From Allomyces macrogynus ATCC 38327 (taxonomy: Eukaryota > Blastocladiomycota > Blastocladiomycetes > Blastocladiales > Blastocladiaceae), in contig GG745335.1 in assembly GCA_000151295.1 (NCBI GenBank), forward strand, positions 464,973 through 528,972: 64,000 bases of DNA. Reading direction: 5' to 3'. The translations under genes were made by a program, and so were the position numbers. The notes under the pieces were generated by a model, which saw nothing but the letters and a program-made list of their open reading frames with translations, was not told where the DNA came from and did no database searches. Shown piece after piece: positions 11,455 through 22,051 of the stretch. Each line of letters opens with the position of its first letter. Position 1 is the first letter of the stretch.

Positions 11455-13350
11455 TCACAGCTTGTTGGCACGCGGCGTTGGGACCCCCTGCGCGGCCTCG
11501 ACGAGCACCTTCATCTCGCGTAGCGCTGCGAGCAGCTCATACCGGAACAAGTCCGTCGACGTCTCCAAGCACGACCGCTTCGACTCGATCCCGAAATGAA
11601 TCACGTTCGGCCCGGCAAAGTAGTTGATCCCGTACCCGTTCGGGTAGACGCACCCGAACCCGGTCCCGTAGAGCACCTTGTAGGACTCGGCGCCGAGCCC
11701 GGACGTCGACAGGAGCCATTCGCACGACCGCGCATACGCCGGGTCCTCGAACAACGCGCACGACTCGCCAGGCTTCATGCAGAACCGCAGCCCCATCAAG
11801 TGCCGGTCGACGCCCAAACCGCGCGAGGCTTCGCCAATGTAAGTGATGTGCGACTTGGCCGCGGCCTTGAGCATCGCGAGCCGTTGTTTCGGGCACGCGA
11901 CAGGCGCATCCTTTTGCGACGTGCGGCCCATGGCCTCAACCCAGGCCTTGCTGGCCGACGACAGCGACCGGCACGTCTCGGTGCGTCCGTGCTTGAACAT
12001 GCGCGTCGATGCCGTCTCGTAAGTCGGGACGGTCTTCCCGGACTGCCGGTACATGGCGAGCTGAATCGCCATTTGCATATAGGCGTCGGGCGAGAACCCG
12101 GCCGACTTCATAAACGACGACCCGTACCCGTGGAAAATGCAAATGCCAATGTCCGAGTCGGCAATCAGCTTGCGGTTGTTGACTTCGGCGTCCTGGATGT
12201 ACTGGTCGATCTTGCCGTCCACCTTCCACGTCAGCTTGCGCACGGCCAGACCCGTCGCGCTGGCCACGGCCCCGGCCGGATCGCGCGCGGGCTCGTTCTG
12301 AATGACGTGCTGGAACATGACCGCGGGCGTGAGCGCGTCCTGCGGCGAGTGTTCGCCGTTGCACCCGGCGCGGCCCGACGACGTGACAATCACGTTCAGC
12401 GCCTTGTCGTACCACCGGTTATGCCCGTCATTACCGTGCGCGATGAGTCGGTGGTGCTCGTCAATGTCGGCTCCGGGGGCCTTGTCGTCGAGCGAGACGG
12501 TGAACAGCGCGTCCTCAATGACCTTCATCGACACGCGGTTCTCGGGGGCCAGCGAGAGCAGGTGCGCACGCGCCGCCGCCCACGTGTCGCGGTGCTCAGC
12601 CGTCAGGACCGGGATCGGGGCCTGGTCCTGTGCGACGGGCGTGCTCGTCACTTCCGCGACCACGTCGTTGAGCAACTTTTCGAGAACAGAGAGCGCGAGC
12701 CGGCGTCCCTGCGCGTCGTAGAGCGGGACCTCGTAGCACTGGTCGCGCGCGATCACAACCATGTGCCGCGCGCGGCACGGGAACTCGCGCTGGATGCGGT
12801 CACGGCCCGGCTCGGCGATGCGCGTGACGCCAAACATGTGGCGCACCTGGTCCATGCACAGCGGCCCGGCCTTGGTCGTCTCGGCCGGGATCTTGCCTGT
12901 ATCGAGCAAGTCCTTGTAGTTGAGCAGGTTCGAGACGAGCCCGGCGGCACGGCGCACCTGCACGGGCGTGTACTCGCCGGTGCCCTTGCGATCGAGCGCG
13001 GCCTGCACCTCCGGCAAGTGGTCGTCCTTGAGGTTGAGCCACCAGTTGGAGTTGATCATGAGCGGCACGCGCCATTCGAGGTAGGCGCGGTCGTACCACC
13101 ACCGCTCGAGCCAGCTGTTGGGTTCACCCTGGTCGTGCGCGATCAAGCGCTGCTGCAGTTCGGCGGCCTGGCCCGACTCGACGAATTGCTTGATGGCCGC
13201 ATCGGTATGCGCGAGCTCGGCGGGCGTGAGAATCGGGAGGAGCGTCGTGCGGTACTTGGCCAAAGTCTTGTCGAGCGGCGGGATCGGCAGGCGCGGCAGC
13301 ACGTCCTGGTTGGCGAAGGTCGACACGGTCGATTTGCTGTTGCCGGCCAT
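11455..13350 (-). CDS. Carnitine O-acyltransferase (acetyltransferase type)
   Basis: Moves acetyl or other acyl groups between CoA and carnitine so that they can cross organelle membranes. One uninterrupted exon, 631 residues, the usual length for the choline/carnitine acyltransferase family. Visible signatures: SWLERWWYDRAYLEWR near residue 80, the catalytic His334 in GEHSPQDA, the central IADSDIGICIFHGYG, the carnitine/CoA-site TRMFKHGRTETCRS, and NYFAGPNVIHFGIESK near the end. There is no evident N-terminal presequence. The C-terminus is NKL, a weak variant of the peroxisomal SKL signal. Acetyl versus medium-chain specificity cannot be read with confidence. A 100-N assembly gap starts 40 bp upstream of the ATG, so most of the promoter is missing. 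Confidence 0.93.
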   Translation of the reverse strand: MAGNSKSTVSTFANQDVLPRLPIPPLDKTLAKYRTTLLPILTPAELAHTDAAIKQFVESGQAAELQQRLIAHDQGEPNSWLERWWYDRAYLEWRVPLMINSNWWLNLKDDHLPEVQAALDRKGTGEYTPVQVRRAAGLVSNLLNYKDLLDTGKIPAETTKAGPLCMDQVRHMFGVTRIAEPGRDRIQREFPCRARHMVVIARDQCYEVPLYDAQGRRLALSVLEKLLNDVVAEVTSTPVAQDQAPIPVLTAEHRDTWAAARAHLLSLAPENRVSMKVIEDALFTVSLDDKAPGADIDEHHRLIAHGNDGHNRWYDKALNVIVTSSGRAGCNGEHSPQDALTPAVMFQHVIQNEPARDPAGAVASATGLAVRKLTWKVDGKIDQYIQDAEVNNRKLIADSDIGICIFHGYGSSFMKSAGFSPDAYMQMAIQLAMYRQSGKTVPTYETASTRMFKHGRTETCRSLSSASKAWVEAMGRTSQKDAPVACPKQRLAMLKAAAKSHITYIGEASRGLGVDRHLMGLRFCMKPGESCALFEDPAYARSCEWLLSTSGLGAESYKVLYGTGFGCVYPNGYGINYFAGPNVIHFGIESKRSCLETSTDLFRYELLAALREMKVLVEAAQGVPTPRANKL

Positions 13351-13390
13351 GGTGGCGGATGTCCGACGTCGTCGCAGTTGGTGATGGAGA

Positions 13391-13490
13391 NNNNNNNNNN
13401 NNNNNNNNNNNNNNNNNNNNNNNNNNNNNNNNNNNNNNNNNNNNNNNNNNNNNNNNNNNNNNNNNNNNNNNNNNNNNNNNNNNNNNNNNN
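13391..13490. other. Assembly gap, 100 N
   Basis: Exactly 100 N, a conventional placeholder, so the true length is unknown. It removes the promoter of the carnitine acyltransferase gene and possibly more. The known bases between the gap and the BolA stop (13491-13957) contain no recognisable gene. Confidence 0.98.
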
Positions 13491-13957
13491 CTTTTCAAGG
13501 CTTGACGAAGCGCGGCGGGCCGGCCGGCGTCGCGTTGGCTCACTTTTTTCCACTTTTCACTGTTCAGTTGGATTCGGTCGGATTCACCCGGCTCTGGTGG
13601 CTGGTCGCACTTGGTCGCAGTCGGATCGCCGTGAGCCCGCGCCAGCCGAAAGTGAGATCACGATCACGCGAAAAACGCGCCGTGTCTCGCATCAGTGGTC
13701 GACTTGTCTCTCGCGCCTGGGGGTGCGTTGCTCGCCAGCCACGCGCTCGTTCCGCTTTGCGAGCGGCCATCCGCGACGTGCAAAACGGTGGAGAGTGTAG
13801 GCCGCGCTGCATCAAGCCGCATAACGCGCAAACGCGAGGTCCCTTGGTCGAAAACACAACCTTGGCTTGGTTCGGTTGGACAGAAGCGACCGAGTTTGAT
13901 TGAGGACGATGAGCACACGACGGCAATGGAAGCAAAAATGAATTTCATTCTCTACCC

Positions 13958-14488
13958 CTACACGCGCCCCTCTGCCGCGGCCTTCTCCATCTCCGCCGGC
14001 GTCTTGGTCGCGAGCTGCAGCGCGTGCAACCCGGCCCGCAACTCATCGCCCAAAATCCCATAAATCATGCGGTGCCGCTGCAGCAAAGGCTTGCCTGCAA
14101 ACGCGTCCGAGACGATCGTGACGCGGAAATGCGTTTCCTTGGCGGCAAGACCCTTCATGGCCGCGTGGCCCGCATGCTTGCGGCTGTCGTCAATGATATC
14201 AAGAACCGTCGGCTGGCACGCGGCCGTAATCTGGTGGACAAGGATGCGTATGAGAGCCAAATGCGATTCATTGCCATAATTGCAGGAGTAAAAGGTCGCG
14301 CCGACCTTGTCGTGGATCTGGGCGGCCACCGACCCGGGCGGGTAACTTGCAGCGGTTACAGCAGCAGTCGACATGACAGCAATGGACAGGGCAAATTGGC
14401 GGAACGAGCGGGTCGTGGCGGCAGCAATCAGTGGAGCAGCGGTAATGCGAGCGGTCACTGCGGCAAACATGGTGTCGGGCAAGGACAT
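13958..14488 (-). CDS. BOL1: BolA-family protein, mitochondrial Bol1 type
   Basis: BolA proteins work with monothiol glutaredoxins in Fe-S cluster delivery. Exons 14488-14306 and 14230-13958 give 151 residues. The BolA fold starts at GSVAAQIHDK and continues ITAACQPTVLDIIDDS, HAGH, ETHFRVTIVS and LLQRHRMIYGILGDEL, with the usual conserved His in HAGH and QRHR. The ~45 residues before it are Ala/Arg/Ser/Thr-rich, fitting a mitochondrial presequence, so Bol1 is preferred over cytosolic Bol2. The 75-nt segment 14231-14305 is free of stops and in frame but interrupts the conserved first helix/strand. It begins GT and ends CACCAG, so I treat it as an intron, although its donor (GTCGGC) is poor. 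Confidence 0.88.
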   Translation of the reverse strand: MSLPDTMFAAVTARITAAPLIAAATTRSFRQFALSIAVMSTAAVTAASYPPGSVAAQIHDKVGATFYSCNYGNESHLALIRILVHQITAACQPTVLDIIDDSRKHAGHAAMKGLAAKETHFRVTIVSDAFAGKPLLQRHRMIYGILGDELRAGLHALQLATKTPAEMEKAAAEGRV

Positions 14489-15377
14489 GCGCGGGCACCT
14501 TCAGCACAACAAGTCAATCAATCTGGACGAGAGCGATTTCAGCGTTTGGCCAAGCGGCCAGTGACTATCGGTGCGTGACAAACGGGTCGAAGCACGTGTT
14601 AGATGAAGTGTGCGGGGCACGTCTCGCGCTTCCGTTCCGGCGGTCGGCCGGACGGCGTTGCGAGGCGTTTGGTCAGCAACAAGCCGCCGAAATCGGCAAA
14701 TCGACCGCGAATCGACACACTCTGCCTGCCCGGCTGATCGTTCGGCTTTTGCACCACCAGCCCCGTTCGCCGTTGGCCTGGCAGGGACAGGGACAGTTGC
14801 GCACGCCATGCCCGCTCACGCGCTCAAAAGACAATGGGCCGCTCGCCTGTTGCGCCGTGTCGCGGGTGTCAGTTCCAACCTGCTCTCGTCGTCGGTCTCG
14901 TCTTCTCTCTCTCCCACGACCGACTGCCTCGACCCGCTCGCTGCGGGACGCCGACGCTGCCGCCAGCATTGGAACAAGGCCTGACACTCGAGTCGTGTCT
15001 GTGACCGCGAGCAACCCGAGCCGGAACAGCTGGTGCAACCGCGCCAAGCTACAATCTGCCCGTCTGCTGGTGAACCTGCACGCTTTCGTCGAGGTAATGA
15101 TTTTCCAGCTCACGCTCCCAAAATGCTTGCGAGTTGGTCACGGCCCAGCCTTGATGGACATTGCGATGTGCGCTGCTGTTGGTCGCTCTGCTGCGGCCTT
15201 TGGGCTGAGACGGCAGCAAGTCGACATGGGCACGCGCAGTTTCATCGATGGACCGACCAGTCATTGCGATCACAGCAACGACCATGACCAACTTGCGCAG
15301 CAACTCACATGCCAAATCGTATCCTGATCACCAGCTTACCCGACCAACCTAACCGGGCTCGTTCCATCTTGTTCAGA
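14489..15377. promoter_or_regulatory. Divergent intergenic region, BolA/ABC transporter
   Basis: 889 bp between two divergent starts. The right end contains gaccaacctaac 20-30 bp before the ABC start, a motif that recurs near other starts in the window. A long open frame at 14575-15327 has no protein-like composition. No RNA gene is seen. Confidence 0.45.
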
Positions 15378-18300
15378 ATGGCGCCGCCACGGGTTCCAGA
15401 CGGCGCGCCCGCGTTTGTCGCGCGCGAGCCGCACCACGACCCGGCCGCCGACGTCTCCGTTCCACTCATGGACCTTGCCGACGCCGACACCAAGGACCAC
15501 CGCGACGATTCCGACCGCAAACACGACCACGACGACCGACCTGCGACCGCGAGCACCCCACCCGCAGGCGGCTACGCGTCGGTCATCGGCAACGGTCTCC
15601 CACCACCTGCGCTCGACACAGCGCCGTGGTGGAGCAAGCTGCTCTTCTCGTGGGTGGGTCCGCTGATTGCACAGCACGAGGACATTGACGAGTCGACGCT
15701 CAACGACCTGCAAGAATGGGACCAGGCCGAGTTTTTGTCGTCACGGTTCCGCGACGAGTGGCACCGCGAGATTGCGCGCGTCGAGGCCAAGGGGCCTGAT
15801 CGGCATGGCAGGGCACGGAAACCGAGTGTGATGCGCGCGCTTGTGCGGACGTTGCGGACCCAGATTTGGTCGGCGGGGTTGATTGCCGGGTTTGAGATTC
15901 TCGTCAAGCTGGCCGAAGCGCTGTTCTTGGTATGTTTTTTTGTTTGCGCTCTTGGATCGGCGCATTTTACGGTGGATAAGGAAGACTGACCCTCATTCTC
16001 GTCGACATGAACAGGGAGAAATGATTCGGCACTTCCAGACGCCCGACAGCCCATCCATCAAGGGCTACGGGTGGGGCATTGGCCTCGGTCTCGTCTCGAC
16101 CCTCCACGCGTACGTGATCTGCTCTCTCTTCGACCCACCGAAAATTGCTCGAGCCAATCTGACCTTCTCTTGATATAGCGCCGCGCACCACCACTACTTC
16201 TTCATTTGCATGCGTCTCGGCGTGCAGATCCGCACGACGCTCATCGCGACCATGTACCGCAAGGCTATTTCGCTCTCGACCGGCGCCGACACGTCGCCCG
16301 GTGTCGTCGTCAACCTCATCTCCAACGACGTGTCGACGTTCGAGCCGCTCGCCCTTTTCGGCCACTTCCTATGGGTTGCTGTGATTGAAGTCATTGTGTG
16401 CACGATTCTGCTCTACCAGCGGCTCGGGTGGCCATCGCTGCTCGGTCTCGCGCTGATTGGGCTCATGGTCCCGCTACAAAGCTACCTCGGCAGCTGGTTT
16501 GCGCGGTTCCGGCAAGACACGGTCAAGTGGCGCGATTCGCGCGTGCGGCTCATGACGGACTTGCTCCAGGGCCAGTCGGTCATCAAGTTCAACGCGTGGC
16601 GGATCCCCTTTGCCGAGGAGGTGTTGCGACTACGCGCAGGCGAGATGAAGCCGTTGATTGGCGCCGGGCTCATGGACGCGTTCAACGAGTACGCTTCTAC
16701 CCCTCACCGTCTCTCTCCACATTCCTCCGGCCGCTTGCTCACTCGTGTTTCGTGACCGATTTAGGGCGAGTTGGTTCATCTTTCCCATTTTGATTGAGCT
16801 GATCGTGTTCGGAACCAGCTACTTGGCCGATATCCCGATGACCGCCGCCGACGTTTTCTCATCGCTCGCGCTCTACGCGATCCTGAAACTCACGCTGACC
16901 ACGTTCGTGCCCAAGGGGGTCAAGTCGCTCACCGAATCGATCGTCTCGGCCGGCCGCATTCGCGACTTCTTGCTCGAGCAGGAAACTAGCTCGGCGCACT
17001 TGCTCGCCGACGGCCGGCACGCCGTGGAAAAGGAGTTGCAGCACGGCGCGCAGGTCGAGGTGCATCACGCGTCGTTTACGTGGGACGCGTCGGCACTGCG
17101 CGTCGACGTCGATGACGATGACGATGATAAACGCGCCGACGGCAAGGCTTCGCCGTCGCCGACGTCGCGGTCCTTCTCGCTCGACTTGAACCACACGTTC
17201 GACCGCAGCACGCTCACGGCGATCATCGGTCCCGTCGGTGCAGGTAAATCGAGCCTGATGTCGGCGATTCTCGGCGAAATGCCATGCGCGCGCGGGCACG
17301 TCACCGTGCAGCACGACGCGCGGATAGCCTACGCGCCGCAAACCCCCTGGATTCTGGCCGGCACGATCTTGACCAATATCACGTTTGGCGCGCCGCTCGA
17401 TGAGCCGTGGTTGCGCGAAGTGATTCGTCTGTGCTCGCTCGAGCGCGATTTGCAGCAGTGGCCGCACGGGCTCGCCACGATCGTGGGGGAACGTGGGGTC
17501 GCGCTGAGTGGTGGCCAGCGTGCGCGGGTGGGGTTGGCGCGTGCGATTTACGCTCGCGCGCCGGTCTTGTTGCTGGACGACCCGTTGTCGGCCGTCGACA
17601 CGCGCGTCGCACGCATGATCTTTGATGCGGTCCGGCACGCGCCGGCGTTGCAGCATACGACGCGGATCTTGGTCACGCACCAGCTGCAGTTTGTCAAGGA
17701 GTGCGACAAGATTGTGGTGCTCGATCACGGCCGGATCGCGGCCGCGGGCACGTGGGCCGAGATTCGCGATAGTACCAACGGGTCGGCTTGGATGTCGGTG
17801 CTCGCAGACTACGACCACGACCGCGGCGAAGAGCTCAACATGGACGAGCTTGCCGAGCTCGACAAGCAAAAGGAGCGCCGCGAGTTGCAGCGCGAGGAAG
17901 GGCTTGGCGAGGAGGAGGTCGATTTGCAGGGGGATGTCGAGGGCGCCGCGGCGGTCGCGGCTGTGCAGGTGGAAGTGTCCGAGGTCGGGACGATCAAGTG
18001 GTCGACGATCAAGGCGTTTTTGATTGATCCGACGCCCGCGTGGCTGCTTGTCGCGAGCGTCTTCATGATGATCGCGGGCCAGTCGCTGAGCGTCGCGTCC
18101 GACTGGGTACTTGCGCGGTGGGTCGCGAAACCGCCGGCGATCCAGCTCGGCAATTCGTATTATGCGACGCTGTTCCTGTCGCTTGTCGTGTTTGCCACGG
18201 CAATTGGCATTGTCCGCGCGCTATTGTCGTACCACTTGCTCCTCAGTTCGTCGTTTTCCGTGTCCAAGACGATGGTCTACAAGGTGCTCGATGCGCCCAT

Positions 18301-19988
18301 GGCGTGGTTCCAAAAGAACCCGACGGGCCGGATTTTGAACAAGGTACGTCGCGCGTCTTGATCACCCAGCGATTAATCGTCATTGGAACTAACCATTCGG
18401 TTGTTTTTGATCCAGTTCACGCGCGACCAGTCGCTCGTCGACGAAATGCTGCCGTCGGTCTTCTTCAACTTCCTCCAGAGCCTGTTCCAGACAGTCGGTA
18501 TTATCGTTGTCGTGCTCATGGTCCTGCCGTGGGTCGCCCTCTCCCTGCCCATCCTTGGCGCCATCTTCTTTTACCTGCGCCGGTGGTACATTGCCGCGAG
18601 CCGCCGCATCAAGCGCATCGAGTCGACGACGCGGTCCCCCGTCTACTCGCATCTGTCCGAGTCGCTCGACGGCCTGCCCGTGATCCGTGCCCTCCGCGCG
18701 CAACAACTTTTTATCGAAACATTCATGTCGCACCAGGATACGAACACGAGGAGTGTGTTTTCGCAGGCGGCCTGCGCGCGCTGGCTCGGTATGAGGCTTG
18801 ATTTGCTCTCCGCAGCCTTTTTATTCATCGCTGCCATGGTTTCGCAAGCGATCGCCGATTCCGGCACTCTCCCGGCGGCGCTCGCGGGGCTCGCGCTCTC
18901 GCAATCGCTGCAAATGTCGGGTCTGTTCCAGTGGCTGACCCGGCAATCGGTCGAGTGCGAGATCATGTTTGTCGCGGTCGAGCGGCTCGTCGAGTACTGC
19001 AAGCTCGAGGGAGAGTTGGACCATCCCGCCAAAGGCGTCCCGCCAGCGGGCTGGCCCGCGTCGGGCGACTTGAAGATCAAGGACATGTCGCTGACCTATC
19101 CGTCGTCGACTGTGCCGGTGCTCAAGGACTGGACGGTCGATTTGCAGAGTGGCGAGCGGATTGGCGTGGTTGGGAGGACGGGGGCCGGCAAGTCGTCGTT
19201 CTTCCAGGCGCTGTTCCGGACGTACGATTATGATGGCGCCATGGTGCTGGATGGGATCAATACGGCGACGCTCGCGGTGGAGCAGTTGCGGAGGCACTTG
19301 TCGATTATCCCGCAGGAGGTACGTTACCGCTCTCTTCTCCATCAAGCGCACGTCGGATCAGGACCAGATCTTTCACTCACCAACCTGCTTCTCCACCCAA
19401 TAGCCTTTCCTGTTCCGAGGCACGCTGCGGTTTAACCTCGACCCGTTTGGTGAATACACCGACGCCGACCTGTGGCAAGCGCTGTCGCGCGTCGAGCTCA
19501 AGCACGTGATTGAGCACCTCGACGGGAAACTCGACACGGCTGTCGACGATGGCGGCACCAACTTCTCGACCGGTCAGCGCCAACTCATTTGCTTGGCGCG
19601 CGCCCTGCTCAAGCGCGCCAAAGTGCTCGTCGCCGACGAGGCCACGGCCAATATTGACTATAAGACCGACGCGCTGATCCAGCATACGCTCAAGGCCGAG
19701 TTCCCGGACACGCTCGTGCTCACGATCGCGCACCGGCTCTCGACGTGTATTGATTACGACCGGATCATGGTGCTTGATCAGGGACGGATCGTCGAGTGTG
19801 CGCACGCGTACGAGTTGTTGCATCGGCCTGAGGGCGTGCTCAGGAAGATGGTCGCGGATACGGGCGAGGACGCGGCGCGCGGGCTCTGGGATCAGGCAAG
19901 GGCTAGCTGGGAGTCCAAGTTCCCGGGCCAGGTGCCGCCGTCGGCGGCGGCGATGGCGGATGGCGGCGTGGCGGTTGTCGCGGCGTGA
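15378..19988 (+). CDS. ABC transporter, subfamily C (MRP4-like, no TMD0)
   Basis: ATP-driven exporter of organic anions or conjugates, in the plasma or vacuolar membrane. Six exons: 15378-15929, 16015-16109, 16179-16688, 16765-18343, 18416-19318, 19404-19988, giving 1407 residues. Layout is TMD1-NBD1-TMD2-NBD2. The N-terminus is ~75 disordered residues then WWSKLLFSWVGPLI, the normal start of a short MRP lacking the extra TMD0 bundle. NBD1: Walker A GPVGAGKSS (~541), signature LSGGQ (~636), Walker B VLLLDDPLS, with Asp in place of the catalytic Glu as usual in this subfamily. NBD2: Walker A GRTGAGKSS (~1165), signature FSTGQ, Walker B VLVADEATA with Glu. An acidic linker follows NBD1. An in-frame ATG at 15309 would add 23 residues. 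The substrate cannot be deduced. Confidence 0.94.
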
Positions 19989-20296
19989 GTGAGGTTACGA
20001 TTGCTCGGTTTCAGTTTGGGTTTCGCTCGTTTTCGTTTCTTGCTCTTCTCATTTTCATTTCTAGCTCTTTTTCTCTCCGTTCTTGCGTTTTTGGGCCCTT
20101 GCTTTCCTTTCCATTCATGGCGCCCAAGTCGTTGGGCCTCTCCAAAAAGTCAATCTTACTTCTTCTCGTACCCCACCAATTTGTTCGCGTTCGTACATGG
20201 CAAATTAGATATTCTTTTGCTGTAGTTGAACGGATTTGACACGACTCGATCAGATGCGGCACGAAACGAAGTCTCTCTATAAGTCCAGGCCACCGT
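19989..20296. other. Convergent 3' region
   Basis: 308 bp between convergent stops, rich in T on the plus strand (tttcgctcgttttcgtttct). It is presumably the two 3' UTRs. No gene is seen. Confidence 0.6.
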
Positions 20297-21400
20297 TCAA
20301 TACTGCGCAAGCACGACGCGCGACGTGCCGCCGCCGCCGGCCGGGTTGCTCGCGTCGTTTTTCTTTTCGGCGTCGCGGTGCATGGCGAGCAGTTCGAGCA
20401 GGTGCGTGACGATGCCCTGCACGGTCAGGGCCTAGTTTGCGCGGTATAGAAGCACCGTCAGTGATTGGTTCGTGAAAGGCGAGAGCGAGGGAGAGAGTGG
20501 GGATGCAGCACCTGGCTGACGAGAAACACGACAGAGCGCCAGTGCCAGGACTCGCTAATGATCTTGGTCCCCCAATCGGTGTCGGTGCACACTAGCTGGC
20601 GCGTCGTCCCGCACAGGATTTCGCCGAGTTCCCAGGCGCTCCAATCCCAGGAGTTTGCGTGAGTTGCTGGGGGGGGGGGGGGGGGAGGCACATGCATTGT
20701 AGCGGCCAGATACTTACTTGCCGTAGATCATGTAAAAAATGACGCCCACCGACCCAAGGACCATGGTCACGGCTAGGTGGAACATGACCTGGTACCGGTA
20801 CGCGTTTGTCGTGCTGCTCTGCCGCGCCGAGGCCGCGAGCGCGATCAGCGTCGTGCACAGCTGCAGGAACCAAATCACGCGGCCATTCCATTTCGGGACT
20901 TTCCAGGCGGCAATGCCGTCGCGCGCAATGAGCGAGTCAGGGACGGCGGGGACCGTCACGTAGGACTCGATAATTAGGGCGAGGAGGACTGTCTACTCCG
21001 GGTGTCAGTCCCGAGACACCGATCAACAGAGCGCCGCAAACGTACGTACCGTGTGACACAAGCACAGCACGCGATTATTCCGTAAATGGTCGCTCGTGAG
21101 CGCATCCCAGGTATTCATCAACGCATCGAGCGTGGCAACGACATGGTTGAACGGTTTCGGCCACTTGTGCCAGGCACGGCCGGTGCGTGTGGCCGTGCCG
21201 CCGCCGAGCGTGCGTGACGCGCCCGAGTGCATGAGGATTTGGCCGGCGCCGCTGCTGCCGCCACCTTTCTCGGTGCTGCCCGGGTGCAGGTTGTTCGAGC
21301 CCGATAGGCCTGCAGCGGCGGCAATGGCCGCGGCCTGCTTAGCGGCGGCGAGATGCGCGTTGTGAGCGTGCGCCATGGACTTGCGCGGGTGTGCGAGCAT
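20297..21400 (-). CDS. Small multipass membrane protein, unrecognised
   Basis: Exons 21400-21050, 20992-20718, 20638-20512 and 20431-20297 give 295 residues. The N-terminal third is disordered and His/Ala/Gly-rich. Three hydrophobic helices follow: TVLLALIIESYV, VIWFLQLCTTLIALA and VMFHLAVTMVLGSVGVIFYM. Then comes a Trp-rich segment (WDWSAWELGEIL, SWHWRSVVFLV), and the protein ends in a hydrophilic tail. No family recognised. The third junction is ambiguous. With the strong GTAAGT donor at 20717, the acceptor must be GGAG before 20638, beyond a 17-base G run. With a GC donor (GCAAGT at 20721), the first CAG before 20666 can be used, adding ATHANSWDWS. Both keep frame. Divergent from HRD1. Confidence 0.68.
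20669..20685. repeat. 17-base G homopolymer in an intron
   Basis: On the coding strand this is a C run directly before a CAG, so it acts as an extreme polypyrimidine tract. Its length is likely to be unreliable in the assembly, but it does not affect the reading frame. Confidence 0.85.
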
Positions 21401-22051
21401 GGTGGCGGGCAAGGGCAGGGGGTTGGTCGGGGGGCTCGAGGGGTGGGGTGCGCGGGGCGCTTGGGGGACTTGTCGGGAGGGACGTGGGCGGTCCTCGGGT
21501 GGACGGGTCCTCGGGTGGACGGGTCCTCGGGTGGCCGGGAAAGCGGGAAGCACAAATGTGGCTAGTCGGATTGCAGGGCTGCTGCGGGTGGCCGGCGGGT
21601 CGCGGGTGCCTGTCGCGGATCGCGTGCGATCAGGCCGCGGTCGAAGCTAGCGAAGCAAGGGGGATTCTGAGCCGCGAGACGGCCGCGAGACGCGCCGCCT
21701 GCCCCACGTGCTGCCACGTTGCGTGCTCGCTGCGCCATCCTCCAGTTCTCGTTCTTCATGGCCCGTTCTTGGCCCGCCAGCGCACACCTCATCCACCCTA
21801 CATCTTGCTCGAGCTCCACCACGCCCACCATCACCGTCGCGGCCGACCGCGATCCGTGCTCGACTACCTGCTGCAGCGGGCCACACGCGCCTGACTTGGA
21901 TCCGAACGACCATCGACTGGCGGTCGACCGCGACCCCGCCCAAGCCGTGCAAACCAACCACCTTCATCATCCCTGCCGAGTCGAGCTCAACAACGCGCCT
22001 GACCCAGCTCCCTGAGACGACGCGCTCGCGTGCGCTCAACCTGTCGCCACG
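21401..22051. promoter_or_regulatory. Divergent promoter region with 16-bp tandem repeat
   Basis: 651 bp between the unknown membrane protein and HRD1. At 21491-21538 there are three copies of gtcctcgggtggacgg, the last with one change. A G-rich tract (21413-21480) precedes it. No coding feature is seen. Confidence 0.5.

Noticed and set aside
14575..15327. 250-codon open frame before the ABC transporter
   Set aside because: Composition is Arg/Ser/Pro-like GC artefact with no conserved segment, and it runs into the ABC start region.
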